Both the position numbers and the translations under genes were made by a program. Positions 57,047 to 64,000 of a stretch of DNA of 64,000 nucleotides are shown here, piece after piece. The notes beneath the pieces were generated by a model. It worked only from the letters and a program-made list of their open reading frames with translations, ran no database searches and was not told the DNA's origin. Origin of the DNA: Nitrospira sp. CR1.3 (GTDB taxonomy: Bacteria > Nitrospirota > Nitrospiria > Nitrospirales > Nitrospiraceae); assembly GCA_014055525.1 (NCBI GenBank), contig WIAH01000004.1, positions 1 through 64,000 on the forward strand, given 5' to 3'. How positions within the stretch are numbered: the stretch's first letter is position 1; every line of letters starts with the position of its first letter.

Positions 57047-59238
57047 TGGTACAGATATCGCGGATTCGTCAGGATGGTGGCCATCGTTCGATCCAGCGCA
57101 TCCTCACGGGAAGCATTCTTGATGTCGAAGGCATTGCCGCCCAGGCCAGCGCGCAGCGTGCTGAGGTAGAGCTGGTATTCCGTGGCCGTGACCATCCGAT
57201 CGACGGCCAGGTTCGTCAAGAAACCGAGGATTTGCTCCTCGGTCGTCAACTTCAGCTCGTCCATCCAGAGACGGATCGATCCCCCGCTGCTGGGAGAACC
57301 GTATCGGATGGTGGAGCCGAATCCGTTGATCGTCGTTTCATAGGCCATGCTGGCTTCGTGAAAGAGGACGTTCGTATTCAGCCATTCGATGGATTTTTCC
57401 TTGAATCCGGTAGGTGGAGCGAATTCATAGATCGATTGGCCGACTCCGACGAGGCGGGTTCTGAAGGGGTCGCGCGACGACCAGACGCCGAGGTTCCTGT
57501 AGAGTCCGACAAGATACTCCAGCGGTGTTTTCACTTGGCCGCGATAGTTGGCCACATTCATGAAATCCGATGACGTAAAGATCGCGATCAGGATCTTTTT
57601 GATGTCGCCGTTGGAGTCGGCGAAGACGGATGCGATTTCATTGACCAACGCCGGCGAAGGCGCGTCGCTGACGAAATATTCGCAGAGTTTCTTGGCGAGA
57701 TGCCGGGCGGTGGACGGATGGCGCGCGGCGAGCGTCAGAACCTGTTCGCCTTCGCTGGGGCCGCTTCCATTGAACGGAATGGATTGTCCCAACAACAGCT
57801 TCGAGCCGGGGCTGTGACGGCTGGACACGAACCGGAACCCGCCGCGAACGTCGGGAGTGTTATCCCATCCGGTGAAGGCCTTGGCGGCTTCGACGATATC
57901 AAATTGCGTATATCCGTTGGGTGTTCCCTGATCGTTCACGCCCAAGGTGTGCAATTCCAAAACCTCGCGCGCGTAGTTCTCATTGGGGTTTTCCTTCACG
58001 TTCACGTCGGTGTTCAAATAGATCATCATCGCGGCGCTTTTTCCGCTCGCCAGGATGAGATCCAGAAAGGTGCCGAATGCGCGGGCGCGGAACGCTTCAT
58101 TCTCTTGAAGCTCGTATTGTCCTTTGCTGTGCGTGCGGTAGTTCGTATTGAAATGGTTGTCCCAGAAATAGACCATCTTTTCCTTCAGCTGGCGCCGGCT
58201 GTGCATTTTTCTGATCAGGTCATGATCCTGAAGCTCGCTGAAGTTCGGCGAAAGAATGCTGGAGTCGCTCTCGTCCGCTCTCCAATCGACCTTGTCCTGA
58301 GACAGCATGATGTCCAACGCAATGTCCTGAATGGGAATGGGAGCAGGCAAGGGGCTGGTGCTATGCAGATTTGTCGGCCAGGGCCTTGTCGGGTCCAGTT
58401 CGAGCTGTTCCTTCATAAATGCCGTTGCCCAATTCTGCGCTTCTGCGGCAGTCGTCAATGACGCGACCAGATTGAGTTGATTGGGGGTGCCGCCGTACGT
58501 CAATCGATTCAAGACGTGATAGGCAAACCAATTCACGGGCGGCGCCGGCAATCCAGGCTGTGGCGAAGCCAGAGGCGGCGGCAGTGGAGCGATCGGCTCC
58601 GGAGGAATAACCGGTCCGGGAGGCAAGCCTGTGAGGAGTTGCGAAAGGCCGGGAGCCTGCTGGATGAGGTTCTGGAACGATCGGCCGCTTGCTTTGGGCG
58701 TGCTGCCGCTGCTGATTCCGATTCCAGCCATGGGTGAGGTGGCAGAACCGGGCGCTGCACCCGCGTTTACCGATGCAGCGGGAATAGGAACAGTGGGCGC
58801 CACCGTCGTCACACCGGACATTGACGGCACGGAGGTTCCAGACGGAGAACCGGCCATCGATGATTTTTCTCTGCCGGGAATGTCCTTTGAACTTGATGTG
58901 CTCGGCGCCGTGGCGGTCTGATCGGTACCAGGCAAAGTCGACGCCGGCCCTGCGGGCTGAGACGGTGGTGTCGGCTTCTTGATCAGGCGTCGCGATTTCC
59001 TTTCAGGTTTTCCCTGATCAGACTGCTTTTCTTTCCGAATACCCTGCGACGCCCTCTCCGGCGCCGAGGCAAGCGTCGGCAGGGTATTGCTGCCCGCAGT
59101 GGTCAACTTGTGACGTCCGGTATCTTCGTGGCCGGATGCAGCGATGGGAACGAGGATAATCGACAAAACGAACCCTGAAACTCCGACCAACCCGGCATTC
59201 TTGAAATCGGTGAGGAAAGGCATCCAATCGCGCCTCAT
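57043..59238 (-). CDS. DUF1800 protein
   Basis: About 731 residues; the ATG at 59238 follows GGAGG. A signal peptide or membrane anchor (about 14-34) leads to a Pro/Ser/Thr-rich linker (to about 220) and the DUF1800 domain: HVLNRLTYGGTPNQ, VYFWDNHFNTNYR, NENYAREVLELHTLGV and AKAFTGWDN. Function unknown but always found with DUF1501 exported proteins. Confidence 0.9.
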   Translation of the reverse strand: MRRDWMPFLTDFKNAGLVGVSGFVLSIILVPIAASGHEDTGRHKLTTAGSNTLPTLASAPERASQGIRKEKQSDQGKPERKSRRLIKKPTPPSQPAGPASTLPGTDQTATAPSTSSSKDIPGREKSSMAGSPSGTSVPSMSGVTTVAPTVPIPAASVNAGAAPGSATSPMAGIGISSGSTPKASGRSFQNLIQQAPGLSQLLTGLPPGPVIPPEPIAPLPPPLASPQPGLPAPPVNWFAYHVLNRLTYGGTPNQLNLVASLTTAAEAQNWATAFMKEQLELDPTRPWPTNLHSTSPLPAPIPIQDIALDIMLSQDKVDWRADESDSSILSPNFSELQDHDLIRKMHSRRQLKEKMVYFWDNHFNTNYRTHSKGQYELQENEAFRARAFGTFLDLILASGKSAAMMIYLNTDVNVKENPNENYAREVLELHTLGVNDQGTPNGYTQFDIVEAAKAFTGWDNTPDVRGGFRFVSSRHSPGSKLLLGQSIPFNGSGPSEGEQVLTLAARHPSTARHLAKKLCEYFVSDAPSPALVNEIASVFADSNGDIKKILIAIFTSSDFMNVANYRGQVKTPLEYLVGLYRNLGVWSSRDPFRTRLVGVGQSIYEFAPPTGFKEKSIEWLNTNVLFHEASMAYETTINGFGSTIRYGSPSSGGSIRLWMDELKLTTEEQILGFLTNLAVDRMVTATEYQLYLSTLRAGLGGNAFDIKNASREDALDRTMATILTNPRYLYQ

Positions 59239-59501
59239 GATAGGCCTCCATAGCCCGATCGCGTTGAGGGGGTCGTGGCCACGCATGAGGAATCAGCAAA
59301 TCCGGTGCCCTTGGCGGTCTCCGGCACTGGAGAGTAAAAGCGCAAAGAAACAAAGACTTCTCCTCTGCCGATATGCGGCAGGTGATGCCGGAGCTATACA
59401 GCTCTGCACTGTAGGGTTTTTGGTCGATCCCGTTCAGAACAGGTCGGAACGAAGGAGGGTTTCGACTTTCGTGGAAACACGTAGAGCGCAACCAGGCGGC
59501 A

Positions 59502-60167
59502 CTAATGAAGGCGCACGTAGTGAATCTGTTCGACGCGCACAAAGGGCATGATGAGCCCCCGCCCTTCTTCGTCGTGCGAGAAGTCGTAGACGAGGGATTC
59601 TTCGGGAATCAGCCGGCCGGTCATGATGACCTCGATGTCGATACGGTGATGCTTCTCGATTTCAGCCTGTAACGCTTTCCGCTGGCTGGAATCGGCGGTC
59701 ACGACGAGGTTGCCCGGCACTTCTTCCGGCTTGAAACGGACGATTCCCCATCTGGTCGGAATAAACTTCGGTCCAAGAGCGACGGAGAAGCCTTCGTTCT
59801 CGTGATTGTACGCCGAAAGTTCGCCGAGCCATGCAAATGCGACCGGCCAGGAGAGGGCCGGGTTCCCTTGCCGCTTGGCGTCGCGTTCCCGATTCAGAGC
59901 GAACAGGCGATCATCGTGTCCTGGATCGTGATGGCCATGGCCATACAAGGCCTGCCAGTCCGGGGGATCCCCGTCGAGTTGGTCCAGCAGGCGCTCAATC
60001 GAAGCAGGGTCTAACAAGAGATGAACGTTCGGCGGAAGAAAAGTCTTGAGATTATCCTGGTGAGACAGGCTGTGCAGAGGACCTCGAGGGTTCAAGTCCT
60101 CCGCCACGGCCGATGAAGGCCATGACAGAGAGAATAGGCAGACGGCCATGCACCAGACAAATCGCAT
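59502..60167 (-). CDS. uncharacterised secreted protein
   Basis: 221 residues with a signal peptide (about 1-22, ends SSAVA). Contains YGHGHHDPGHDD, a His/Asp cluster that could bind metal, plus WPVAFAWLGELSAYNHENEG. No family recognised. 8 nt after the next gene on the same strand, so probably in the fmdB-like operon. Confidence 0.75.
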   Translation of the reverse strand: MRFVWCMAVCLFSLSWPSSAVAEDLNPRGPLHSLSHQDNLKTFLPPNVHLLLDPASIERLLDQLDGDPPDWQALYGHGHHDPGHDDRLFALNRERDAKRQGNPALSWPVAFAWLGELSAYNHENEGFSVALGPKFIPTRWGIVRFKPEEVPGNLVVTADSSQRKALQAEIEKHHRIDIEVIMTGRLIPEESLVYDFSHDEEGRGLIMPFVRVEQIHYVRLH

Positions 60168-60175
60168 GGGGAGTC

Positions 60176-60496
60176 CTAATCGCTTGCATGTGCGAAGGCC
60201 TGTTCGAAATTCACCTGGAGGGCTGTCACTGCAGGGTGGTCCGCGCGGACTATCCCTGCGTCGATGAGCACTGCGATACGGGGCGCGGGATCAAGTCGCT
60301 TGAGCGATTGCCTGGTTAGACCCTCCGTCGCGACGACTTTCCTGTAGGTGGTGAGCCACGACTCGGTGACGGCCAACAGACCGGTATCGCCTGGTTTCAT
60401 TCGGCCCAGCCGCACCTGTTGGAGAAGCTTCACCAAAGGATCCGACTGCGTGATCGTGGCGATAGCCTGTTGGAGTACCTGCTCTCCGGAATCCAT
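60176..60496 (-). CDS. uncharacterised 106-residue protein
   Basis: Start at the ATG at 60496, 2 nt after the FmdB-like stop. Helix-rich, LVKLLQQVRLGRMKPGDTGL and AVTESWLTTYRKVVATEG. No family recognised. Middle gene of a three-gene operon. Confidence 0.65.
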   Translation of the reverse strand: MDSGEQVLQQAIATITQSDPLVKLLQQVRLGRMKPGDTGLLAVTESWLTTYRKVVATEGLTRQSLKRLDPAPRIAVLIDAGIVRADHPAVTALQVNFEQAFAHASD

Positions 60497-60498
60497 CG

Positions 60499-60723
60499 TC
60501 AGTTCATTGAGCAGGCGCCGGGACCGCGTGGATCGCCGCAACTCCCGCATGCGCTTGCTCCGGCGGCCGGCGCCAAAGCTCCGGTCGCGCCGACACCGAA
60601 GGCAGAAAACTGTTTCTCCAGTCCGGTCGATTGACACTGAGGGCAGGACGCCTGCGCGGAACCTTGAATCAGAACTTCGAATCGATGATTGCATTCACGG
60701 CAGACATATTCGAAGATAGGCAT
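60499..60723 (-). CDS. FmdB-type zinc ribbon protein
   Basis: 74 residues, MPIFEYVCRECNHRFEVLI with CxxC and then CPQC, the FmdB/CxxC regulatory ribbon. A Gly/Ala/Cys-rich tail (ACGSCGDPRGPGAC) follows, common in this family. First gene of a minus-strand operon. Divergent from the 61-kb operon. Confidence 0.9.
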   Translation of the reverse strand: MPIFEYVCRECNHRFEVLIQGSAQASCPQCQSTGLEKQFSAFGVGATGALAPAAGASACGSCGDPRGPGACSMN

Positions 60724-60800
60724 GGGCTGGGCTCCTTGTAAAGGAAGTATTATAAAAGCGCGGTCATGAGCTTGCAATCCACCAGACAGACGGGAGCTTT

Positions 60801-61073
60801 ATGTATCAGGAAGAAAAAACCTTTATGCTTCGGTTCAGTCTGGAGGCGATCTTTCCGGACGACTACGAAGGGGATGAAGACCGGTACGCCTGGATGCAGA
60901 GCTGGGAGTCCAGGATCAAACCGCACCTCTTGAAAACGCTCTTCGAGTTGCTGCGTCAGCACCAGGCCTGGAACGCGCACGTCCGCAATAGGGGAATTTC
61001 TCCGGCGGATGAAATCGAAATCGTGCTCTCACGCGACATGTCCAAGCCGGAACCATTCAGTCTATCGCCATGA
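60801..61073 (+). CDS. uncharacterised 90-residue protein
   Basis: Preceded by GGGAGC. Acidic, helix-rich: FSLEAIFPDDYEGDEDRYAW and then LLRQHQAWNAHV. No family recognised. It overlaps the hemW start (ATGA) and so shares an operon with it. Confidence 0.7.
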   Translation: MYQEEKTFMLRFSLEAIFPDDYEGDEDRYAWMQSWESRIKPHLLKTLFELLRQHQAWNAHVRNRGISPADEIEIVLSRDMSKPEPFSLSP

Positions 61074-62203
61074 GCGGTCTCAACGGGCTATACATTCATA
61101 TTCCCTTTTGCCGGCAGCGGTGCGACTTCTGTTCGTTCTATCTGGAACTGTATCGTGATCAAGCCGCGACGGCGTTTCTGAGCGCGCTTCAAATCGAAAT
61201 CGGAATCTACGCGCAGCGAGAGGAAATGCAGGGACGGCCTTTTCAGTCAGTCTATTTCGGCGGTGGAACTCCGACCGTACTCGGTGCTCCTCGGCTGATC
61301 GGCATGCTGGAGAATGTTCGGACCGCTTTTGAATTGTCCGGGAGATGCGAAGTCACCGTTGAGGCTCATCCGGGCACGGTCTCGAAGCAGGATCTCCGGG
61401 CGCTAGCTGAAGCCGGGGTCACCCGCATCAGTTTCGGCGCTGAATCAATGCAGGACCATGAGCTTGCCTTGATCGGGCGCCCGGGGGCTGCCTGTGAAAC
61501 AGTCACGGCGGTTCTGCATGCGCGAGAGGCGGGGTTCGCGGATATTAACCTTGACTTGATGTATGGTCTCCCCGACCAATCCCTTGATAGCTGGCGGCAA
61601 AGTCTGGAGCGCTGCGTTGAGATGTCTCCCACCCATCTTTCCTGCTATGCGCTGACGATCGAATCCGGTACAAGGCTGGCGCATAACATCAGTACCCACA
61701 GCCGCCCCGCTCTGGACGAGGAGCTTCAAGTCGCCATGGATGAAGCAGCACAGGAGATCTTGAGCCGGGCCGGCTATGAGCGGTATGAGATATCGAACTA
61801 TGCGATGGCCGGACACGAGTGCCGCCACAATCTCCTCTACTGGACGCAGGGTGAGTACCTCGGACTGGGACCAAGCGCGCAATCCTTGTGGAACGGCGCC
61901 CGATTCGGCAATGTTGCAAATCTCTCGGCCTACCAGACTGCCCTGGCTGGACGGCGTCTCCCCCTGTCGGATCGTGCCGTCCTCTCAGAGGAAGAACGGC
62001 TGCGCGATGCCGTGATCTTCGGACTCCGGTTGATCCGCGGGATTCCCGCACAGCATCTGCATAACCACGGCATGAATTATGGGCATGAAATAACGATCGA
62101 AGAGTTACGACGGGACCAGCTGATCGAACAGGATGAAAGCACAATGAGATTAACCGTCAAGGGTCGTCGGTACGCGGACCACGTCGCCGAAAAACTCTTT
62201 TAG
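61070..62203 (+). CDS. hemW: HemW-like radical SAM protein
   Basis: 377 residues of the HemN/HemW family. The radical SAM motif is HIPFCRQRCDFCSFY (CX3CX2C), followed by YFGGGTPTVL and later INLDLMYGLPDQ. HemW proteins are heme chaperones rather than coproporphyrinogen oxidases; the extra HemN Cys are not seen. Coupled to the upstream small gene. Confidence 0.87.
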   Translation: MSGLNGLYIHIPFCRQRCDFCSFYLELYRDQAATAFLSALQIEIGIYAQREEMQGRPFQSVYFGGGTPTVLGAPRLIGMLENVRTAFELSGRCEVTVEAHPGTVSKQDLRALAEAGVTRISFGAESMQDHELALIGRPGAACETVTAVLHAREAGFADINLDLMYGLPDQSLDSWRQSLERCVEMSPTHLSCYALTIESGTRLAHNISTHSRPALDEELQVAMDEAAQEILSRAGYERYEISNYAMAGHECRHNLLYWTQGEYLGLGPSAQSLWNGARFGNVANLSAYQTALAGRRLPLSDRAVLSEEERLRDAVIFGLRLIRGIPAQHLHNHGMNYGHEITIEELRRDQLIEQDESTMRLTVKGRRYADHVAEKLF

Positions 62204-62295
62204 CAGCCGGCGCCTGACCATCAAGAAAGCCGCACGCATTGACTTTTTCTCCATGGCAGGTGGAAACTAACAAGAGGTTGCCTTCGAGAGGAGTT

Positions 62296-62505
62296 ATGCC
62301 GGTCAACATGGACCCAGCCAAGAAACACCGCGGAACTCCCCCGCCAGCCGACGCTGTTCCTGCGCAATCGGAGACTGAGTCGAAGCCCGTGCCAAAAGGT
62401 CGGTTCGGCGAAGAGACGGAAGAGGATAGGATTAAGGCTCTTGCTGATGCGGAAAGCAAGAATCTGTGGGATGCAACCGAAGTCATCGATATGGACAGAT
62501 TCTAG
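62296..62505 (+). CDS. small 69-residue protein
   Basis: The ATG at 62296 follows GAGGAG. Hydrophilic and charged: MDPAKKHRGTPPPADAVPAQ, then FGEETEEDRIKALADAESKN. No membrane segment and no family recognised. Confidence 0.55.
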   Translation: MPVNMDPAKKHRGTPPPADAVPAQSETESKPVPKGRFGEETEEDRIKALADAESKNLWDATEVIDMDRF

Positions 62506-62544
62506 CACGACATCTCATGGCCGACCGCCGGCGGCCTGATGGAG

Positions 62545-63618
62545 TCAAGCGGGCAGGAAAAAGAACGCGATCGCCAGCATCGTATAGACACCCACCAGCA
62601 TGACTCCCTCCATCCAGTGAGATTCGCCGTCCATCGCGACGAATCCGACGATTAAGACGGAGATCGTGACTGCCGCCACTTCAAAAGGCGTGAAAATCAG
62701 GTCGAGCGGTTTGCCCAACAGATAACTTGCGAACACCAGAATCGGGGCGATCAGGAGAGCGATCTGCAAGCTCGAACCTACGGCAATCCCAAGTGCCAAA
62801 TCCATCTTGTTTTTAAGCGCCACCATGACGGCCGTTGAGTGTTCGGCGGCGTTCCCGATCAGCGCGACGAGAATGACGCCGACGAACAGTTGCGTCATCC
62901 CCAGCCGATGTGCAGCCGGCTCCAGCGCTTCGACCAGGATTTCACTCATGATCGCGATAAGCACTGTCACCGAGCTCAGGACCGCGACGGATTTGGTTCT
63001 GGTCCATTGAGTCTCTCCCAGGTCTGCCGGGTCATGTCCTTCTCCCGCGTACACGTGCCGATGAGTCTTCAACGAAAAGATCAAGCTTAAGACGTAAATA
63101 GCGAAAAGCACTACCGCAATTTCAAAGCTCAACTCCCGCTCGATTGCTGCGCCACGGTCAGCCGCTGTCAAATGAAAGAGGGCGGGAATGATCAAGCCTA
63201 CCGCAGCGAGCAGCAAGAGACTGGCTCCCATTCCGGCGGCGGTTTGGTTAAACTTCTGTCGTTCGTACTTGATTCCGCCGGCTATCATGGCGGCGCCCAA
63301 CACCAGGAGGATGTTTCCCAGAATAGATCCGGTGAGCGAGGCCTTCACCACGTCGTGGAGGCCGTTACGCAGCGCTGCCAGCGCGATGATCAGCTCCGCG
63401 GCATTTCCCAGTGAGGCATTCAGCAGTCCTCCGATGCCGGCACCGACGTGCGACGACAGATGCTCTGTGGCCCGTCCGAGCAGGCCGGCGAGCGGAATGA
63501 TGGACAAGCCCGAGCAGAGAAACACCACGAGCGGGTCGGCATGCAGCAACTCCAATCCCACGGTGACCGGGACAAAAACCAGCAACGCATCAAGCCAGGA
63601 TGCAAAGAGATTTTTCAT
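62545..63618 (-). CDS. Ca2+/H+ exchanger (Cax)
   Basis: 357 residues with about eleven membrane segments and the two inverted cation-exchange motifs SLGNAAELIIALAALRNG and LIGNAAEHSTAVMVALKN, the GNAAE signature of CaCA-type exchangers. Moves calcium or other divalent cations out in exchange for protons. Confidence 0.92.
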   Translation of the reverse strand: MKNLFASWLDALLVFVPVTVGLELLHADPLVVFLCSGLSIIPLAGLLGRATEHLSSHVGAGIGGLLNASLGNAAELIIALAALRNGLHDVVKASLTGSILGNILLVLGAAMIAGGIKYERQKFNQTAAGMGASLLLLAAVGLIIPALFHLTAADRGAAIERELSFEIAVVLFAIYVLSLIFSLKTHRHVYAGEGHDPADLGETQWTRTKSVAVLSSVTVLIAIMSEILVEALEPAAHRLGMTQLFVGVILVALIGNAAEHSTAVMVALKNKMDLALGIAVGSSLQIALLIAPILVFASYLLGKPLDLIFTPFEVAAVTISVLIVGFVAMDGESHWMEGVMLVGVYTMLAIAFFFLPA

Positions 63619-63653
63619 TGGCCAGACCCTAGCATGAGCGAATCGCTTTGTCG

Positions 63654-64000
63654 ATGAAACCGGGAATGAGACCAGAAGTCCTGTTCTACCCTTTTCATCT
63701 CTGTCATCAGGAGACGCTGGGGCGGCTCCTCGTGCGCTTCGAAAAAGTCCATTTTCGCGATTTCATGGCGCTGCAACTCACCCCGTTCACCGGTATGACG
63801 GCGTTTCGAGATCGAATGGGTGACGGGCTTCCGGAACTCGTCCAAAGCGGACGGCTGGTTCAGGGGTATGATGTGAGCGGACCCCTCCCCTCGGAAGTCG
63901 CTGCCGCTGTCAATCGCGACATGGAAGATGAGGTCTGGCGATCACTCTTTCACATAGCTCTTCGGCGGGATGTCCGCTTTCAGCGAGGATTGTTCCAACC
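63654..64000 (+). CDS. unknown protein, cut at the window end
   Basis: Frame open from the ATG at 63654 (MKPGMRPEVLFYPFHLCHQE) to the last base, at least 115 residues without a stop. An ATG at 63666 is also possible. Includes LTPFTGMTAFRDRMGDGLPE and then VRFQRGLFQ. No family recognised; the stop lies beyond the window. Divergent from the cax gene. Confidence 0.75.
   Translation, partial: MKPGMRPEVLFYPFHLCHQETLGRLLVRFEKVHFRDFMALQLTPFTGMTAFRDRMGDGLPELVQSGRLVQGYDVSGPLPSEVAAAVNRDMEDEVWRSLFHIALRRDVRFQRGLFQ

Noticed and set aside
59018-59542. 174-codon frame upstream of DUF1800
   Set aside because: Overlaps the DUF1800 N terminus in another frame; the DUF1800 start has a strong GGAGG site and the shadow has none.

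Overview
The window is high-GC, densely packed bacterial chromosome. The gene mix suggests the phylum Nitrospirota, most likely a Nitrospira relative: class II (B12-dependent) ribonucleotide reductase, MetH, DUF1501/DUF1800 pair, DUF748, HD-GYP, and a dispersed repeat with GGCTGTTGAAAAAG ends. This assignment is inference from content and style, not from a marker gene. There are about 63 protein genes, two tRNA genes (Arg-UCU, Pro-UGG), no rRNA and no CRISPR array.

Layout. (1) 0.2-7.9 kb, minus strand: a trp operon in the order E-G-D-C-F-B-A, headed by a LysM lipoprotein gene and carrying an extra small lipoprotein gene between trpC and trpF. (2) 8-17 kb: ligA, a CNNM/CorC-type transporter, rlpA with an ACT-domain gene, and the large nrdJ with a promoter region holding two DnaA-box matches and a pair of NrdR-box-like repeats. 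(3) 17-25.9 kb: an AmpG-like transporter, the coupled tRNA methylthiotransferases mtaB-miaB, lipoproteins, and a repair operon of mutY, mutT and a DEDDy exonuclease. (4) 26-35 kb: PilZ protein, a RelE/ParE-type toxin-antitoxin pair, NUDIX hydrolase, RlmL-like methyltransferase, a lipoprotein with twelve GxGhhhDxxGND repeats, lon, msrB, and an orphan hicB beside a 14-codon remnant of hicA. (5) 35-42 kb: DsbA-like protein, B12-type radical SAM protein with an unusual CX4CX2C cluster motif, 1-Cys peroxiredoxin, and a 978-residue DUF748 protein. (6) 41.8-44.4 kb: an accessory module between two tRNA genes, made of ribbon-helix-helix protein, Fic enzyme and calcineurin-like phosphoesterase, with its own palindromic operator and flanking repeats. 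(7) 44.4-52 kb: rdgB-rph, an HD-GYP response regulator, an unknown gene bracketed by repeat copies, metH. (8) 52-64 kb: small unknown genes, a heme-oxygenase-fold CADD/PqqC-like enzyme coupled to a secreted SUMF1 protein, the DUF1501/DUF1800 pair, an FmdB-type zinc ribbon operon, hemW, a Ca2+/H+ exchanger, and a gene that runs off the right end.

Most genes are housekeeping. The best candidates for something not yet described are the RHH-Fic-phosphoesterase module at 42.3-44.1 kb, the CADD-like/SUMF1 pair at 54.0-55.6 kb, the repeat lipoprotein at 29.5-31.5 kb, and the regulatory region upstream of nrdJ. All functional calls rest on motif recognition by eye; no database search was run.
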